Positions 22,850 through 33,888 of a DNA stretch of 64,000 nucleotides are shown here, piece after piece. Origin of the DNA: Hibiscus mutabilis (lineage: Eukaryota; Streptophyta; Magnoliopsida; Malvales; Malvaceae); assembly GCA_019671005.1 (NCBI GenBank), contig CM033745.1, positions 42,143,834 through 42,207,833 on the forward strand, in the 5' to 3' direction. Position 1 is the stretch's first letter, and every line of letters begins with the position of its first letter. Position numbers and translations under genes: made by a program. The notes under the pieces are model-generated. The model searched no databases and was not told where the DNA came from. It was given only the letters and a program-made list of their open reading frames with translations.

Positions 22850-24780
22850 TAGTTCCATAGGACTTGCTTGCTGTCCTTGTATAGAAATGGGGCTGGTGCC
22901 TTGATTATAAGTCATGGGATTGCGCCCCTCGTGGATTCACTTGCTTTTGCCTTCGTCTTGATAACCAAAGGCTCTATTCCAGTATAATCTCTCTTAGAAG
23001 ATGATTCATCTGATGCACAAACATCTAACATACACTCATTGTTTCCTTTCTTAAAGAACTCAAGTTCATTTTCAACCATTTTATCTTGGACCAATTGCTT
23101 AAATTCTAAGGAACATTCAATCCCATGCCCTTCTATCTTGTGGTACTCGCAATACAACCCATCTTCAACCTTCAACTTCTGGGCTTCTCCTTCTAACATC
23201 CTAACTGACACCATTTGGGCCCATACCCACTTCATGGGCTTTTTGACCTCAACAACATTTTCCTTAATCATCTTGTCATCATCCTCAATGACCGCATTCA
23301 CTTCTGTCTTCTGGTGGTTTGGAAAAAGATTCCCTTTTTTCTCAGACGTGTCAAATGACAGCATGCCTTACTTTCTTAAATCATCTACCACTCTTTTAAA
23401 CATGTTATAGTTCTCAATGGTATGCCCTCTAATTCCTGCATGGTATTCACATTGTGCCTTCTCATAATACCATGGCGGGTATGGGGGTGAGAAATGAAAG
23501 ACATGTCTTGGTAGCACCATTTTGGATTTAACCAGTTTAGCAAACAACTCTGCATACGTCATTGGAATAGGAAGGAAATATGGCTTTGAATTCCCTTGAT
23601 ATTTTCATTCTTCCTTTTGAGAACTTGCTGCAGCAGGGGCTAGAGCTAAAATGCTAGGTTTATTGAAAACCACGCCTTTCGAAAAATTAGGATTGTAGAC
23701 ATTGGTAGTGTTTACTTCACTTTTCCTTTTCTTGTAGGGTTTCTTCGTTTCTCCTCCGTCTAACTTTCCATTTTTCACAGATTCCAAAATCAATTCATCG
23801 TTCATCAACATGTCTGCAAAGCTTTTAGTTGCATGATTTAATATGCGATAATAGAAAGAGCCATTCAATGTCTCTACAAACATCGGAGTAATCTCATTCT
23901 CTAGCAATAGTGGCTGAACCTGAGCAGCTATATCCCTCCACCTTTGCGCGTATTGGCGAAAACTCTTATGATGCTTTTTCTCCATCCCTTGCAGGACCAA
24001 TCGGGTTGGAACCATGTCTGAGACATGTTTGTATTACTCACTAAAAGCCCTAGATAAATCTTTCCATGATCTGATGTTGACCCAGCTTAATTGCGTGTAC
24101 CAGCGTGTACTGACCCTACTAAACTGTCCTGGAAGTAATGAATGAATAGCTTCTCATTATCTGGATATATTGATATTTTCCTACAATACATGGTTAGATG
24201 TGCTGAAGGACATATGGTTCCATTATACTTTTCAAAATCTGGGATCTTAAATTTCGGAGGCACCTCCAAGTCAGTCACCAAGCTTAGGTATTTGGCATCC
24301 ATGCTGCCATGTATACTTCCTTCCTTAAAAGACTTAATTATTCCTTCCAAATTTTCATAATGGTCTTCCCACTTCCTCTCAACTTTAGCTTTATCAGCAA
24401 TCTCATCCAGGTCAGGCACCTCATGACTGTGGACCTCTTCTTTAAACTTCATTTCATTTCTGGCTGAAGGGATCTTAACTTTGGGTGAAGGGATCTCCTT
24501 TTGTATAAAAGCCATCTTCTGGAATCTTGGCAATGCATCATTTTCTTCACCAGCTTCTAATGTATCCGGGTCCTTAAATCCTAGCATTGTTGCAATTAAA
24601 CCAATTGTTTTCTGATGAGCTAGCTTGATCTGTTGCTTCAAGTCAATTTCTAACTTGTCTAGATTGTCTTGGGTGCTTTTGTGATTGGTTTCCAGTGTTG
24701 CTACTCCGTCCTCTATTGCTCTGGCCTTGGACCGTGTTTTGTATTTGTGAGTTGTTTTTGCTATTTTGAATTTCTGTCAT
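22850..24780 (-). pseudogene. Element B gag
   Basis: ATG at 24778-24780, then after an early frame change a heptad-rich N-terminus (TLETNHKSTQDNLDKLEIDL, likely coiled coil). The capsid-like core follows: FKIPDFEKYNGTICPSAHLT (about 24250), FIHYFQDSLVGS, then WYTQLSWVNIRSWKDLSRAF near 24105-24040 after a shift, and QYAQRWRDIAAQVQPLL (about 23950). The C-terminal part has two CxYH...GH motifs, CEYHAGIRGHTIENY (23440) and CEYHKIEGHGIEC (23160), which stand where Tat/Ogre gag has paired zinc-knuckle-like motifs; the first has lost its final Cys. At least four stops or shifts (about 24105, 24015, 23600, 23366). Confidence 0.85.
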
Positions 24781-24966
24781 GTTTTATTTAAGTTAGATTC
24801 TTATCATGTTATGAATGCATACAAAAAACATAAACAAACAAACACACAAAAGTATATGCAAATGCATGAATGCAAGCGAAGGGTTGTTAATTCCATAAAA
24901 TATTTTCTCAAGAAACAACTCTTTATTGAATACGAAAGGTCCTTATTACAAGAAACTTCAAATTTT

Positions 24967-27212
24967 CTACAAATATTTTTCAGCACAAACTCCTAATTCC
25001 TTAACTTCTTCAATATGCCATATAAGTCTTGGTCTCACTTCTCCTATCGGCTTGACGCATTGACGAAAAGCTGTAGCTTCCTTAGCCAACATCATCACAT
25101 GATTGGCCACGTTTTGAACCTGAACCATGATGGACTTGTTGAACTCATCTCACTCTTGGAATCCTCTGGCATTGTCTCTGAGACGAGTGAACCAGTAATC
25201 ATTACCTCCCTCGATGGCATCTTGGAGGACTAGGATCCTTGTTCTATAATCTTGGATGATGTCGTCCATTTCCTCCACTTGTTTTTTCAAGGTATCATTC
25301 TCACTCAAACAGGCCTGAAGTTCAATGTAGGTGTGATGGTTCTGAAGATCATGCAGCGAACGGTTCGGGTCATCTACCTTGGCTTGCAACTTAGCAACAC
25401 AAATCTGGCTTTGTTTCAGCTTTTCACTAGTCTTATTATATGATGTTTGTAGCTCAAATAAACAGATCTTATTATCGTGAGCCTTCCTTTTCTAAGCAGC
25501 CACATTTTCTCTCTTTTTCAAGAATTCATTTGCCATTCTCATTTTTAGTTTCCTGCTTACCCTTCTTCCTTTCTTCAGTAAGTGCCCATCTGTACTTCTC
25601 AATCTCCCACTTTCCACGCTCTTTCTCTTTTCCTACAACATGATCTATTTCTTGTTTCCATTGTTTAGGGTTTTTCTCAGGTCAGCATTTCGAACTATAG
25701 TCTGGAACTTGAGAAAATCAACCCTCTGAATCTCAAACTTCTTTTCTAAATCCATATGCAACTTTGTTACCTACTTTATCTCCCCTTTATGTTCTTCCAC
25801 ATCAAGGTTTAACTCGAAATTGTCTCGCTGGTTCTGTTCTCGTAAGGCTTCTATTTCCAACTTGTCCCTTCTTAGCTTTTCTCTTAGGATGCCAGCTTCT
25901 GTAGGGACTACCTTCAAGTGTTCTTCTAAAGACTTAGCTTGTCCAAGTGTAGGTGTTATGACTTTGTCATTCATTCTTGTACGCCTCCAAATATCATAGT
26001 TAGGGGTGTACATGCAATGACTATCTGAGTCTAATTCCATGCAATAACAGTGGTTCCACGAATCACTGATTGTTTGTATCTTCTGCCTGAACTCTCCCTG
26101 GAACTCAAATTCTGACGAACTAAGACCAGTAGTGAATGGGATAAACTGTCGAGACCCAAACTGACGAGATACTAGCAGAGGAGCACATCCAATTCCTCCC
26201 TATAAACCAAGTAACATCAGAAAATTGAAATCCCCATATTTGTATAGGACTTTAGTATGACCCATCCAAGGAACCCTCCATCTAATGTCTTCATCACGAT
26301 GATCTTTGAAGATATCAATCCACTTCCTCTTCTTAACAACTGGCCATTCTTTTGTCATGAACTCCCGGAGAGGAGAGAAGTTTGGGGAAAATACATTTGA
26401 CAAGGCCAATGTTGGGCATTTCCAGAAGTGGCTAAAGGTCCAAACCTGGAGTAAAGGAGCACACCACCAAAACGCACACCTTCCACCTTTCGGCACCCAT
26501 TTAGGGAAATGAAAGTCTCAGGTAATACGGCTGGCACTGGGTTGACCTCTCTCTTTAGCTGCTCAAAGAAATCTAACAATGCCACATCGATATTTCCCAA
26601 GACCTTCAGAAAGATAACCAGGCTATAGATTGCAATAGCTAGGAGGTCCACTCTTTTTTCTTTATCTGGATGAACCAGAATTATGTTTCAGATACTTGAC
26701 CAGGGAAAATTAAAATTGCCTCCCCTCTTCCGTATCAACCCTTTGACCCAACCATCACTCATACCAGCGAAAGCTTGGAGCCTTGAGTGCGGGTTTTTAT
26801 TTTTAGGTGGCTTGGCATAAACCTAGTTCTTCTTCACCTTGCGCAGATTGAAAAGATCCAAGTACTCTTCAAACGTAGTCATCATATCTTCTCCATTACA
26901 AGTGAAGCAGCAGTATCCAGGATTCCAGAACTGAACCAAGGCTTTCAGAAATGGCTCATCCACCTTTACATATAGGAGATACGCTATATCACCATAAGCT
27001 TCATGGAACAACTGCTTGGTCTCACAATCAAAGCGGTCCCACATTTCTTGCAGTTCTTCCATGTTATTCTGTTTAACACTGATATGGGCGTACTCCGAGG
27101 TCTCTGTCTCATGATTAGCTGGTAGACTGTCTCCGAATGTTCACTGATTAACCTCATACCAATGTCTCACTCTTGCATTCTCATCTTCACTCTTTAGGAT
27201 CCTTCCATCCAT
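24967..27212 (-). pseudogene. Element B ORF1 (DUF7745-like plus coiled coil)
   Basis: Extra ORF upstream of gag, typical of Ogre-type elements; its function is unknown. Start chosen at ATG 27210-27212 (MDGRILKSEDENARVRHWYE). The N-terminal domain at 27062-26823 reads MEELQEMWDRFDCETKQLFH, GDIAYLLYVKVDE, ALVQFWNPGYCCFTCNGEDM, the pattern of the plant DUF7745 family. Further blocks continue at 26651-26400 and 26380-26200 (WPVVKKRKWIDIF, RWRVPWMGHTKVLYKYGDFN) with frame changes. After ELDSDSHCMYTPNYDIWRRT (26035-25980) a long charged coiled coil follows (REKLRRDKLEIEALREQNQR; CLSENDTLKKQVEEMDDIIQ). Stop at 24967. The family name is from recognition, not a search. Confidence 0.75.
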
Positions 27213-27929
27213 GTTGAGAGCTTTTCAAAGTTGAGCAAATGTTTCTGAGAATCAACCCCTTCTAGATATGGAATGATGTTGCATGAATGCATATGCAAAG
27301 CAACAAGATAAGAAAGAAAAGATCAGAATTAAGAAAACACAAAGAGATTGAAATAATTTCACGAATAATTCTGGGTAGTACATTCCAACACTCCAGGACA
27401 TGTCTCCACGGATTATCCACAAAAATTATGACCAAACTCAAAACCCTAGGTTTTTTGCATGGCTCTATTGGGGCGAGCTCTAGATTCTCAAACGGTCTGG
27501 TTCTAAAAGGGTACTCGAGTTGTCTTTGTTGTCCCCTACTAAGGGTATCAAAGCCCCTGGTTCTCACCCATTATAGGCTTTGAACGAACCAAGTTCAACT
27601 AAGGAGGACTCACTTACTATGTCTTCTCAAAGAATCGATATCCTTACGAAGACATGAGGCATATGAGTCCCGAAGGTACTTGCTAGGCTCATACGGAGAA
27701 TCAGTATTCTTACATGAGCAAAGCATTCTCCCCTTACTTAAACGAATAGGACAAAGCTCGGGTTTAGAGCTTTTTGCAACAATATTAAAATGTATAAAAT
27801 AGAGTTATATTCATTAAACGGACGAATAAATTGAAAATTTTGTTAACTTGCAAATTCCATTTTCTTTTTAAAACTTTAAAAACAATTTGTGGCTTGAACC
27901 TCTTTTGGTTTTTTTAAAAAAACAAAATA
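27213..27929 (-). other. Element B 5' untranslated region
   Basis: Between the primer site and ORF1. It includes blocks such as AAGTGAGTCCTCCTTAG (about 27600) and purine-rich runs. The minus-strand ORF at 27567-27262 and the overlapping plus-strand ORF have no recognisable domain and I do not call them. Nothing else seen. Confidence 0.6.
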
Positions 27930-27948
27930 TCCTTGTGGAGCCGCCAAG
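27930..27948 (-). other. Element B primer binding site
   Basis: In element orientation the LTR end GGTGACA is followed by GC and then TTGGCGGCTCCACAAGGATA. The TGGCG-CTCCA core resembles the TGGCGACTCCACTGGGGA-type sites of Tat/Ogre elements; the related D family keeps a better copy at 43441-43458. The exact tRNA is not settled from sequence alone. Confidence 0.6.
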
Positions 27949-27949
27949 C

Positions 27950-30290
27950 TGTCACCACCCTTTTTTAAGGGAGCTTCGACATTGTTTGGAAAACTTAAGA
28001 AAAACACAGAGTCACCACCAATATTTTTTGAAAAAAGTGTGATTGGATCACTTTTAAAACAAGGGTTATTTTAATAAAATATTTTATTTATCAAAATAAC
28101 ATTTTTGGTCCACGAAAATAAGAGAAAACAGGTTCGGGGATCGATTACGTGTGGGGAAGGGTTAGCACCCCCACAACGCCCAAAGGTTGGTACCTAATTG
28201 ATTTCAAAAAGCATTTTGAAAATTGGAATTTGCAAGTTCACAAGAATTTCAACTTATTCGCCCGTTTAATGAATTTCAACAGCCTTGTCTTTCAGAAAAT
28301 GAACTCCAATCACCGCCAATACTCCTGGCACTAACCCGTCATTTTTGTTTGGTAAGACACCGTATTAGTTAATTTCACTTTTAAAACAACAACAATTTGG
28401 TGTGTTAAAGATTTTTAATTAGTGATTAAACCCTAAGAATGTCTATATTCATTTTAACAATCAAAGTTATAATACAATTAAGTGTATTTTATTAAAGTTA
28501 TGAAGGAAATTTTACTACACACATGTCTCTATTCTAAGTTTTGAAAAAACCTATTCCTAAGGTTTTAAACATACACATATCATATAAGGAAAACAAAAAA
28601 AAAGATAAATTACTTAAATTAAATTAATAACCTAAATGATTACTAAACTTTTAAATAAAAGAAAAGAGGAATTAGCTTTTATTTTTTAAAAGAAGATCTA
28701 AATTGGGGACTAAATTGAAAGAAAAAAAAATGTGAAGGTTAAAAGTGAATAAAGAGTGAAATTCGGTGGTCAATTTAGAAGAAAAATGATGAAATTGAAT
28801 GAAATGAAAGTTGGAGTGTTGCGGTATAAGACCCATTAAAGAAGGGCACGGGTCAAAGGCGGATAAGGTTCGGTCAAAAAGGTTGGTATATATAGCCGAA
28901 GTTATAAACAAAAATCATTTTATTCCCCCATCCCAAATGGATCAAATCGATGCTCTAAAAATCCTCTAGCCTTGTTCTTTGTGTTCTTTATAGATTGAAG
29001 AACACGATGAACATCCGTCGTGTCGGCCGCCTTCCACCAGCGTCGGCGGCGGCAAAATTTCAAAAAACCTTATCTTTTTCCAGAATCCGGCGAGTCCAAA
29101 CTCGTATTTTTCCACCTAAGTTTTGATCGAAACCAAAATATACGGCGGTGCTATACAAAACAGAGGTAAAAAAGCTATCCTTTTTTCTTTATTTAAATTC
29201 GAAATATAAACATAAAAATTACTAGAATAATGCTTGCTTTATTTCTCTGAGAATTGCTTACATTCTTTGCTTGCTACCTCTACAATCTGTATCCCATTTA
29301 TGTCTATCTTCTCTTGTATCTACTGTGTATTGTGTAAAAAGAAATTATTGTCTAACTATTGTGTTAATTCTGTCTTGTTTACAAAGAATTATAATGCTTT
29401 ATATAGTTACAGTTCTGCTTGAATTTCAAGCTTAAATCCCTAAAAATAATCTATGGTGCTTCTGTTCCAGCTCTGATTTTAAGATGATTTGCTATTGACC
29501 CGCGATTTGTCCTCCGACATGATCTAGTTGTAGCTTGATTCTTGCAAAAGCTTCAGATTAGGGTTCTATTCTGTTGACCATGCTCTGATTTGGTTCCAAT
29601 TTCCAACTAGGGATTTAATTTAGGGATTTAACTTCCCTCTTTTAACTTGATCCTAATCCTCTTTTGCTATTTTTATTTTCGGTAAGCGCAACGGTGATGA
29701 TGATGCTAGAGAGGAATGATCCGAGGCAAGGCAAACAAAACCGGAGAAGACAGAAGGCCCAACTGAAGCTTAAACATCAGCGCGTGGTCTTTACGCGTGG
29801 GTGGCAATCCGCGTGATCTGCTACTGATCAATCATGGCCGTTTGATTGTGATCTGATCTAACAGTCAAGAGGGATGCGGCGTTATATCATCTCTAGCTGG
29901 CGCGATCTACGCGTTGGATCAATCCTTGATCCAACGGCTGTCATTCGACTGCACGTAATTAGAAAGAAAGCATTAGGGTTCTGTGTTTTCATTAGAAACG
30001 GGCCGAACAGGCCCTTATTATGTATATATTTTAAACAAACAAGTTTTAATGTAATGGAATTTGTTTAATGGACTATTTATTATTTTTATGGACTTTTTAA
30101 TATAAATACAAGTGGGCTATGTACTTTTATATTTTGGGTTTTATACTAACTATTATATTAACTTTAACTAAAACACTAACAAAAATGTATATAACTATGA
30201 TAATACTAACTACCACATCAAAATTATATAGTACTAACATATAGCAATAATACGTATAAATATAACACGAGTGAAAAATCAGTGACAACA
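27950..30290 (-). repeat. Element B 5' LTR
   Basis: 2341 bp, plus-strand start TGTCACCACCC and end AGTGACAACA, forming a short inverted repeat. Matches 1663-3999 throughout. ORFs at 28149, 28672-28911, 29234 and 29874 are inside the LTR and are not conserved as open frames in the other copy. Confidence 0.92.
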
Positions 30291-30295
30291 GGAGG
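30291..30295. other. Target site duplication GGAGG of element B, right copy
   Basis: Repeats 1658-1662 and restores the gag reading of E1 (KKE-EDK). Confidence 0.92.
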
Positions 30296-30940
30296 AAGAT
30301 AAGTGCTGAATGTTCATTGTAGGGCTCAGTGACGTGCTACACCTTATGTTCACCGCATTGGGCATTTCTAATTTCCAGGATCTCGTGAACTGAGTCAAAG
30401 CCACTGAAGCAACACAGAAATTCTAGAGGATCGATGGGTCAGGCAAATTAGAAAAGAGATTTAGGGATGATTCTTGACCTCCTAAGTGGAACAAAAAAGG
30501 AAAGCACCAAGGCTCTAAATAGAGTGTGTATCCATAGCCTTCCCGCACTGGAATATTGAGAAGCCACAAACTATGACACAATCCTTTGCTAAGACGGCCT
30601 TAGTTGATAGTACTAGAGGCTCGAATCGAAGCTCTCAATATTCTGTTTACAACTATTGTCAGAACTGACATCCAACGGGACAATGTTTCAAGTAGTATGG
30701 AGCTTGTTTCTATTGTGGCGAACAAGGCCATTTCATCCGAGATTATCATCTCAAAACTACTAAGTCTACAGCAACACCGGCTAATGTTGCATCCTCTACC
30801 CAATCCTTTCAAGGAAAAGGATCATGACAAGGATTATCAGGAGCTGTGGGGAGACCTGATGGCTCTGGAAAGACATTAAATAGACAAGAATCAAAGGCTC
30901 CTTCCCAGATATATCATGTAAGGAGCAGGGAAAAGGAGGA
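30296..30940 (+). pseudogene. E1 gag, C-terminal part
   Basis: Continues the frame cut at 1662: EDKC, then MFTALGISNFQDLVN near 30348, matching MFTALGITDFQELVN in element A. LEKRFRDDS and PPKWNKKGKHQGSK follow. The nucleocapsid knuckle at 30685-30760 reads CFYCGEQGHFIRDYH; three of four zinc ligands remain and the last Cys is Tyr. Several stops. The ORFs at 30600-30879 are other frames of this region. Confidence 0.82.
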
Positions 30941-31500
30941 TGAACCGATGTCATTGCAAGTACCATTGAGTTGTATTCACATTCTTTATATGCATTGATT
31001 GACCCTGATTCTACTCACTCCTTTATAAGCACTGTGTTAGTTGAAAAACATAGATTTTCTTCTAAACCTACAGTATCGAGAATCTCTATAACAAATCCAT
31101 TGGGTGATTATGTCACCGTGAACCTCATATGTAAGAGATGTCCCTTAGTGATTCAAGGGATTCCATTTCTGACCAATTTATTGGCATTACTGATTTATGA
31201 TTTTGATGTTATACTGGGATTAGATTGGCTCAATGAACATCAAGCTTGGGTAGATTGCAGTAAGAAGAAGTTGTACCTTCGAGACCTTGGCAATGAGAGC
31301 ATTGTTTTGATGAATTCAAGAAACCCTTCCTTGTATGCTTTGATATTAGAAGCCAAGGATGAACCTTGTTTATCCGACATCGACGCCGTGGGTGAATTCC
31401 TTGATGTTTTTCCTGATGAACTTTCGAGTTTACCTCCAACCCGTGAAGTGGAATTTAGCATCGAAGTGCAACCTGGAACTGCCCTAGTTTCCATTGCACC
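30941..31500 (+). pseudogene. E1 aspartic protease
   Basis: Active-site segment YALIDPDSTHSFIS at about 30990-31030: the catalytic Asp is present but the usual Gly is Asp (DPGS to DPDS). Then VLVEKHRFSSKP, TNPLGDYVTVNLIC, FDVILGLDWLNEHQAWVDC and KKLYLRDLG. The frame stays open to 31516 and runs into the RT opening (DVFPDELSSLPPTREVEFSI). Overlapping minus-strand ORFs are shadows. E2 carries the same region from 55912. Confidence 0.85.
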
Positions 31501-32672
31501 CTATAGTAGCCGTTGAGCTGAAAGAATTTAAGGCCAAAATTTAATAACTTCTTGATAAAGGCTTTATACGACTGAGTTTTTCGCCTTACGGAGCTCCTGT
31601 CCTCTTTATAAGGAAGAAAGATGGCTCCATGAGGCTATGTATCGTTTACCGACAGTTCAATAAGGTAACCATCAAGAATAAGTATCCATTGCTGAAGATA
31701 GGCGACCTATTCGATCAGCTTAAGGACGCCTCTGTGTTTTCTAAGATCAATTTATGGTATGGGTACTATCAAATGAGAGTCAAAGAAGGTGATGTACCCA
31801 AAACTGCTTTTCGTACAAGACACGGGCACTACGAATTCTTGATAATGCCCTTTGGGCTAACCATTACACCGACAGCTTTCATGGACCTAATGGATTGGGC
31901 TTTTAGACCCTATCTTGACAAGTTTGTATTGGTATTCATAGATGACATCTTGATCTATTCTAAGAATGTTGTTGAGCATCGTGATCACCTTCACATTGTG
32001 CTTCAAACCCTTCGGGAGAAGTAGTTGTTTGCCAAGCTCACTAAGTGTGTGTTTTGGCTCACCAAACTTTTCTTCCTTGGGCATATTGTATCGGCTTCAG
32101 GCATCCAAGTATATTCAAAGAAAATCCAAGCCATTGCAAAGTTTTCTTCATTGTGAGTTTTGGCTTCCACATAAGAATATTGGTGAAGTGAGAAGCTTCC
32201 TTGGTCTTGCTGATTATTATAGAAGATTCATCAAAAGATTTTCTATGATAGCAGCCTTTGAAACAATTCTTGACTTACGCACCGGTCCTAACCCAACCCG
32301 AGTTCGAAAAAGACTATACAGTCTATAGTGATGCATCACATCTCGGGTTAGGATGAGTTTTGATGCAAGAAGGCAACATCATTGCTTATGCTTCGCGACA
32401 GTTAAAGCCACATGAAATGAATTATCCTACCCATGATTTGGAGTTGGCTGCAATTGTCTTTCTATTGAAAATCTGGGGACACTATCTCTATGGAGAGAAA
32501 TGCTATCTTTTTACCGATCACAAGAGTCTCAAGTATTTGTTGACTCAGAAGGAGTTGAACTTTCAGCAACAGAGATGGATGAAACTCCTTAAAGATTACG
32601 ATCTTGTCATTGACTATCACCTCGGAAAGGCCAATGTTGTTGCTGATGCACTCAGTCGCAAACCTCTGCCTG
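31501..32672 (+). pseudogene. E1 reverse transcriptase and RNase H
   Basis: Motifs in order: SPYGAPVLFIRKKDGSMRLC (31575-31640), NKYPLLKIGDLFDQLKD, KINLWYGYYQM, DVPKTAFRTRHGHYEFLIMP, PTAFMDLMDWAFRPYLDKF, catalytic box FIDDILIYSK intact at about 31938, then a stop at 32022 and frame changes. Near 32250-32280 a block of about 70 bases present in E2 (57020-57100) is missing. RNase H: IAYASRQLKPHEMNYPTHDL (32375), CYLFTDHKSLKYLLTQKEL, DYHLGKANVVADALSRK (32610-32660). It ends at the intron donor after KPLP. Confidence 0.9.
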
Positions 32673-32749
32673 GTAAGTATTGTTAATGAACATTGAAATC
32701 CTATGCATTGTTTAGTACACCGACTTATTTTAAAGTCATTGTATTGTAG
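32673..32749 (+). other. Candidate spliceosomal intron 1 of E1 pol (77 bp)
   Basis: Exon end CTGCCTG, donor GTAAGTATTG (a near-consensus plant donor), acceptor GTATTGTAG, next exon CTTCTCGAGC. Splicing joins KPLP-A-SRAINAYFRF in frame and the reading stays open through VAELQVHSTIVSRI into integrase. Unspliced, the frame stops after GKYC. E2 has the same arrangement at 57510-57585 and A at 14155-14246. Confidence 0.85.
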
Positions 32750-33516
32750 CTTCTCGAGCTATTAATGCTTATTTTCGATTTCGGAAGCATCGTTGTTCCG
32801 TAGCTGAGCTTCAGGTTCATTCTACTATTGTTTCAAGAATCAAAGCAGTGCAAGAGCAAGACCCCAAATTCCAATATGTTGTTTCTAAGTTGCAAGATAA
32901 CCCTGACTTCAGAATTAGTTCTAAAAGACTCTTGTGTTTTCTTGATCAGGTTTGTGTACCCAATAATGAATCTCTTTGCACCAATATTCTTAAAGAAGCT
33001 CATTCAAGTTCTTTTTTTGTTCATCTAGGTTCTGTAAAGATGGACAAGGACCTTCAGGAACTTTATTGGTGGCTGGGCATGAAACAAGTCATAACCAATT
33101 TTGTGTCTAAGTGCCTTACGTGCCATCATGTTAAGGCTGAGCATCGTGTTCCTACCGGGCTATTGCAACCTATTGATCTACCGTAATAGAAGTGGGAAAA
33201 GATCTCTATGGACTTTGTTAATGGTCTGCCCCTAACTCCTACTAAGAATGATGCGATTTGGGTCGTTGTGGACTGTTTCACCTAGTCAGCACATTTCTTA
33301 TCGATTAGAATGGACTATGGCCTTCCCAAGTTGGCTGACTTGTATATCAAGGAAGTTATCCAACTCCACGGTGTACCACAATCTATCATCTCTGATAAAG
33401 ATCTCCATTTTGCTTCTTGGTTCTAGAGAACATTGCAAGAAGCTCTAGGCACCAGAGTTAATCTTAGTACCACTTTTCACCTTTAGTCTGACAGTCAGTC
33501 AGCAAGGGTAATTCAG
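32750..33516 (+). pseudogene. E1 integrase, first part
   Basis: From the intron acceptor: AINAYFRFRKHRCSVAELQV, then DPKFQYVVSKLQDNPDF. Zinc region: KEAHSSSFFVHLGSVKMDKD (32994-33050) and CLTCHHVKAEH (33112), all four ligands present. Catalytic core: first Asp in SMDFVNGLP (33208), second in IISDKDLHF (33380); the third-motif segment reads SDSQSARVIQ at 33487-33516, so the catalytic Glu has become Ala. Stops at about 33183, 33283 and 33424. The segment ends at Gln, exactly where intron 2 begins. Confidence 0.87.
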
Positions 33517-33584
33517 GCAATCATCGAAAAGCCTTCCCATTGAACCATTTAAAATGTATATTGTCATTGAATCTTTTCCTACAG
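33517..33584 (+). other. Candidate intron 2 inside E1 integrase (68 bp)
   Basis: Sequence between RVIQ and ILED that relatives, including element A, do not have. It begins GCAATCATCG and ends TTTTCCTACAG. E2 has an insertion of the same 68 bp length at the same codon boundary with a GT start (58345-58412). Here the donor is GC, either a GC-AG intron or a decayed GT. Pyrimidine-rich end and AT-rich body fit a short plant intron. Confidence 0.75.
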
Positions 33585-33888
33585 ATTTTGGAAGACGCAC
33601 TTCATGCACGCATCATTGACTTTGGTGGATCTTGGGAGAGATCCCTACCTCTCATTAAGTTTGCCTACGACAATAGCTATCAAGCTTCCATTAAGATGGC
33701 ACCGTATGAAGCGTTGTATGGCAGATGTTGCAGAACTCCATTGTGTTGGTCTGAGCTCCGCAAAGGAAAAATGTTGGGCCCTGACCTACTTTGGGAAACC
33801 GAAGAATGGGTTACCATCATCCATGATCACTTGAAAGCTACCTTCGACCGATAAAAGGCCTATACAGACCTAAAGCGAAGGGACATAC
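33585..33888 (+). pseudogene. E1 integrase, middle part
   Basis: Resumes in frame with ILEDALHARIIDFGGSWERS, then LIKFAYDNSYQASIKMAPYE, ALYGRCCRTPLCWSEL and ATFDR, a stop, and KAYTDLKRRDI. This is the C-terminal half of the integrase core and the start of its tail. Interrupted at 33888 by solo LTR F, whose CATAC duplication falls in the codon after RRDI. Confidence 0.87.

Larger units (their letters stand above)
1663..30290 (-). mobile_element. B: giant Tat/Ogre-like Ty3/gypsy retrotransposon
   Basis: Minus-strand element of 28.6 kb as it stands, about 17.2 kb without nested element A. Read from the right: 5' LTR 27950-30290, primer site, extra ORF1, gag, protease, linker, intron, RT, RNase H, second RNase H, integrase, a long purine run, 3' minisatellite, polypurine tract, 3' LTR 1663-3999. 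The extra upstream ORF, the intron between protease and RT, the second (archaeal-type) RNase H before integrase and the large size together match the Ogre/Tat lineage. Target duplication GGAGG flanks both ends. The LTRs agree over their whole length, with scattered differences that I judge by eye at several percent up to about ten percent. Confidence 0.9.
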
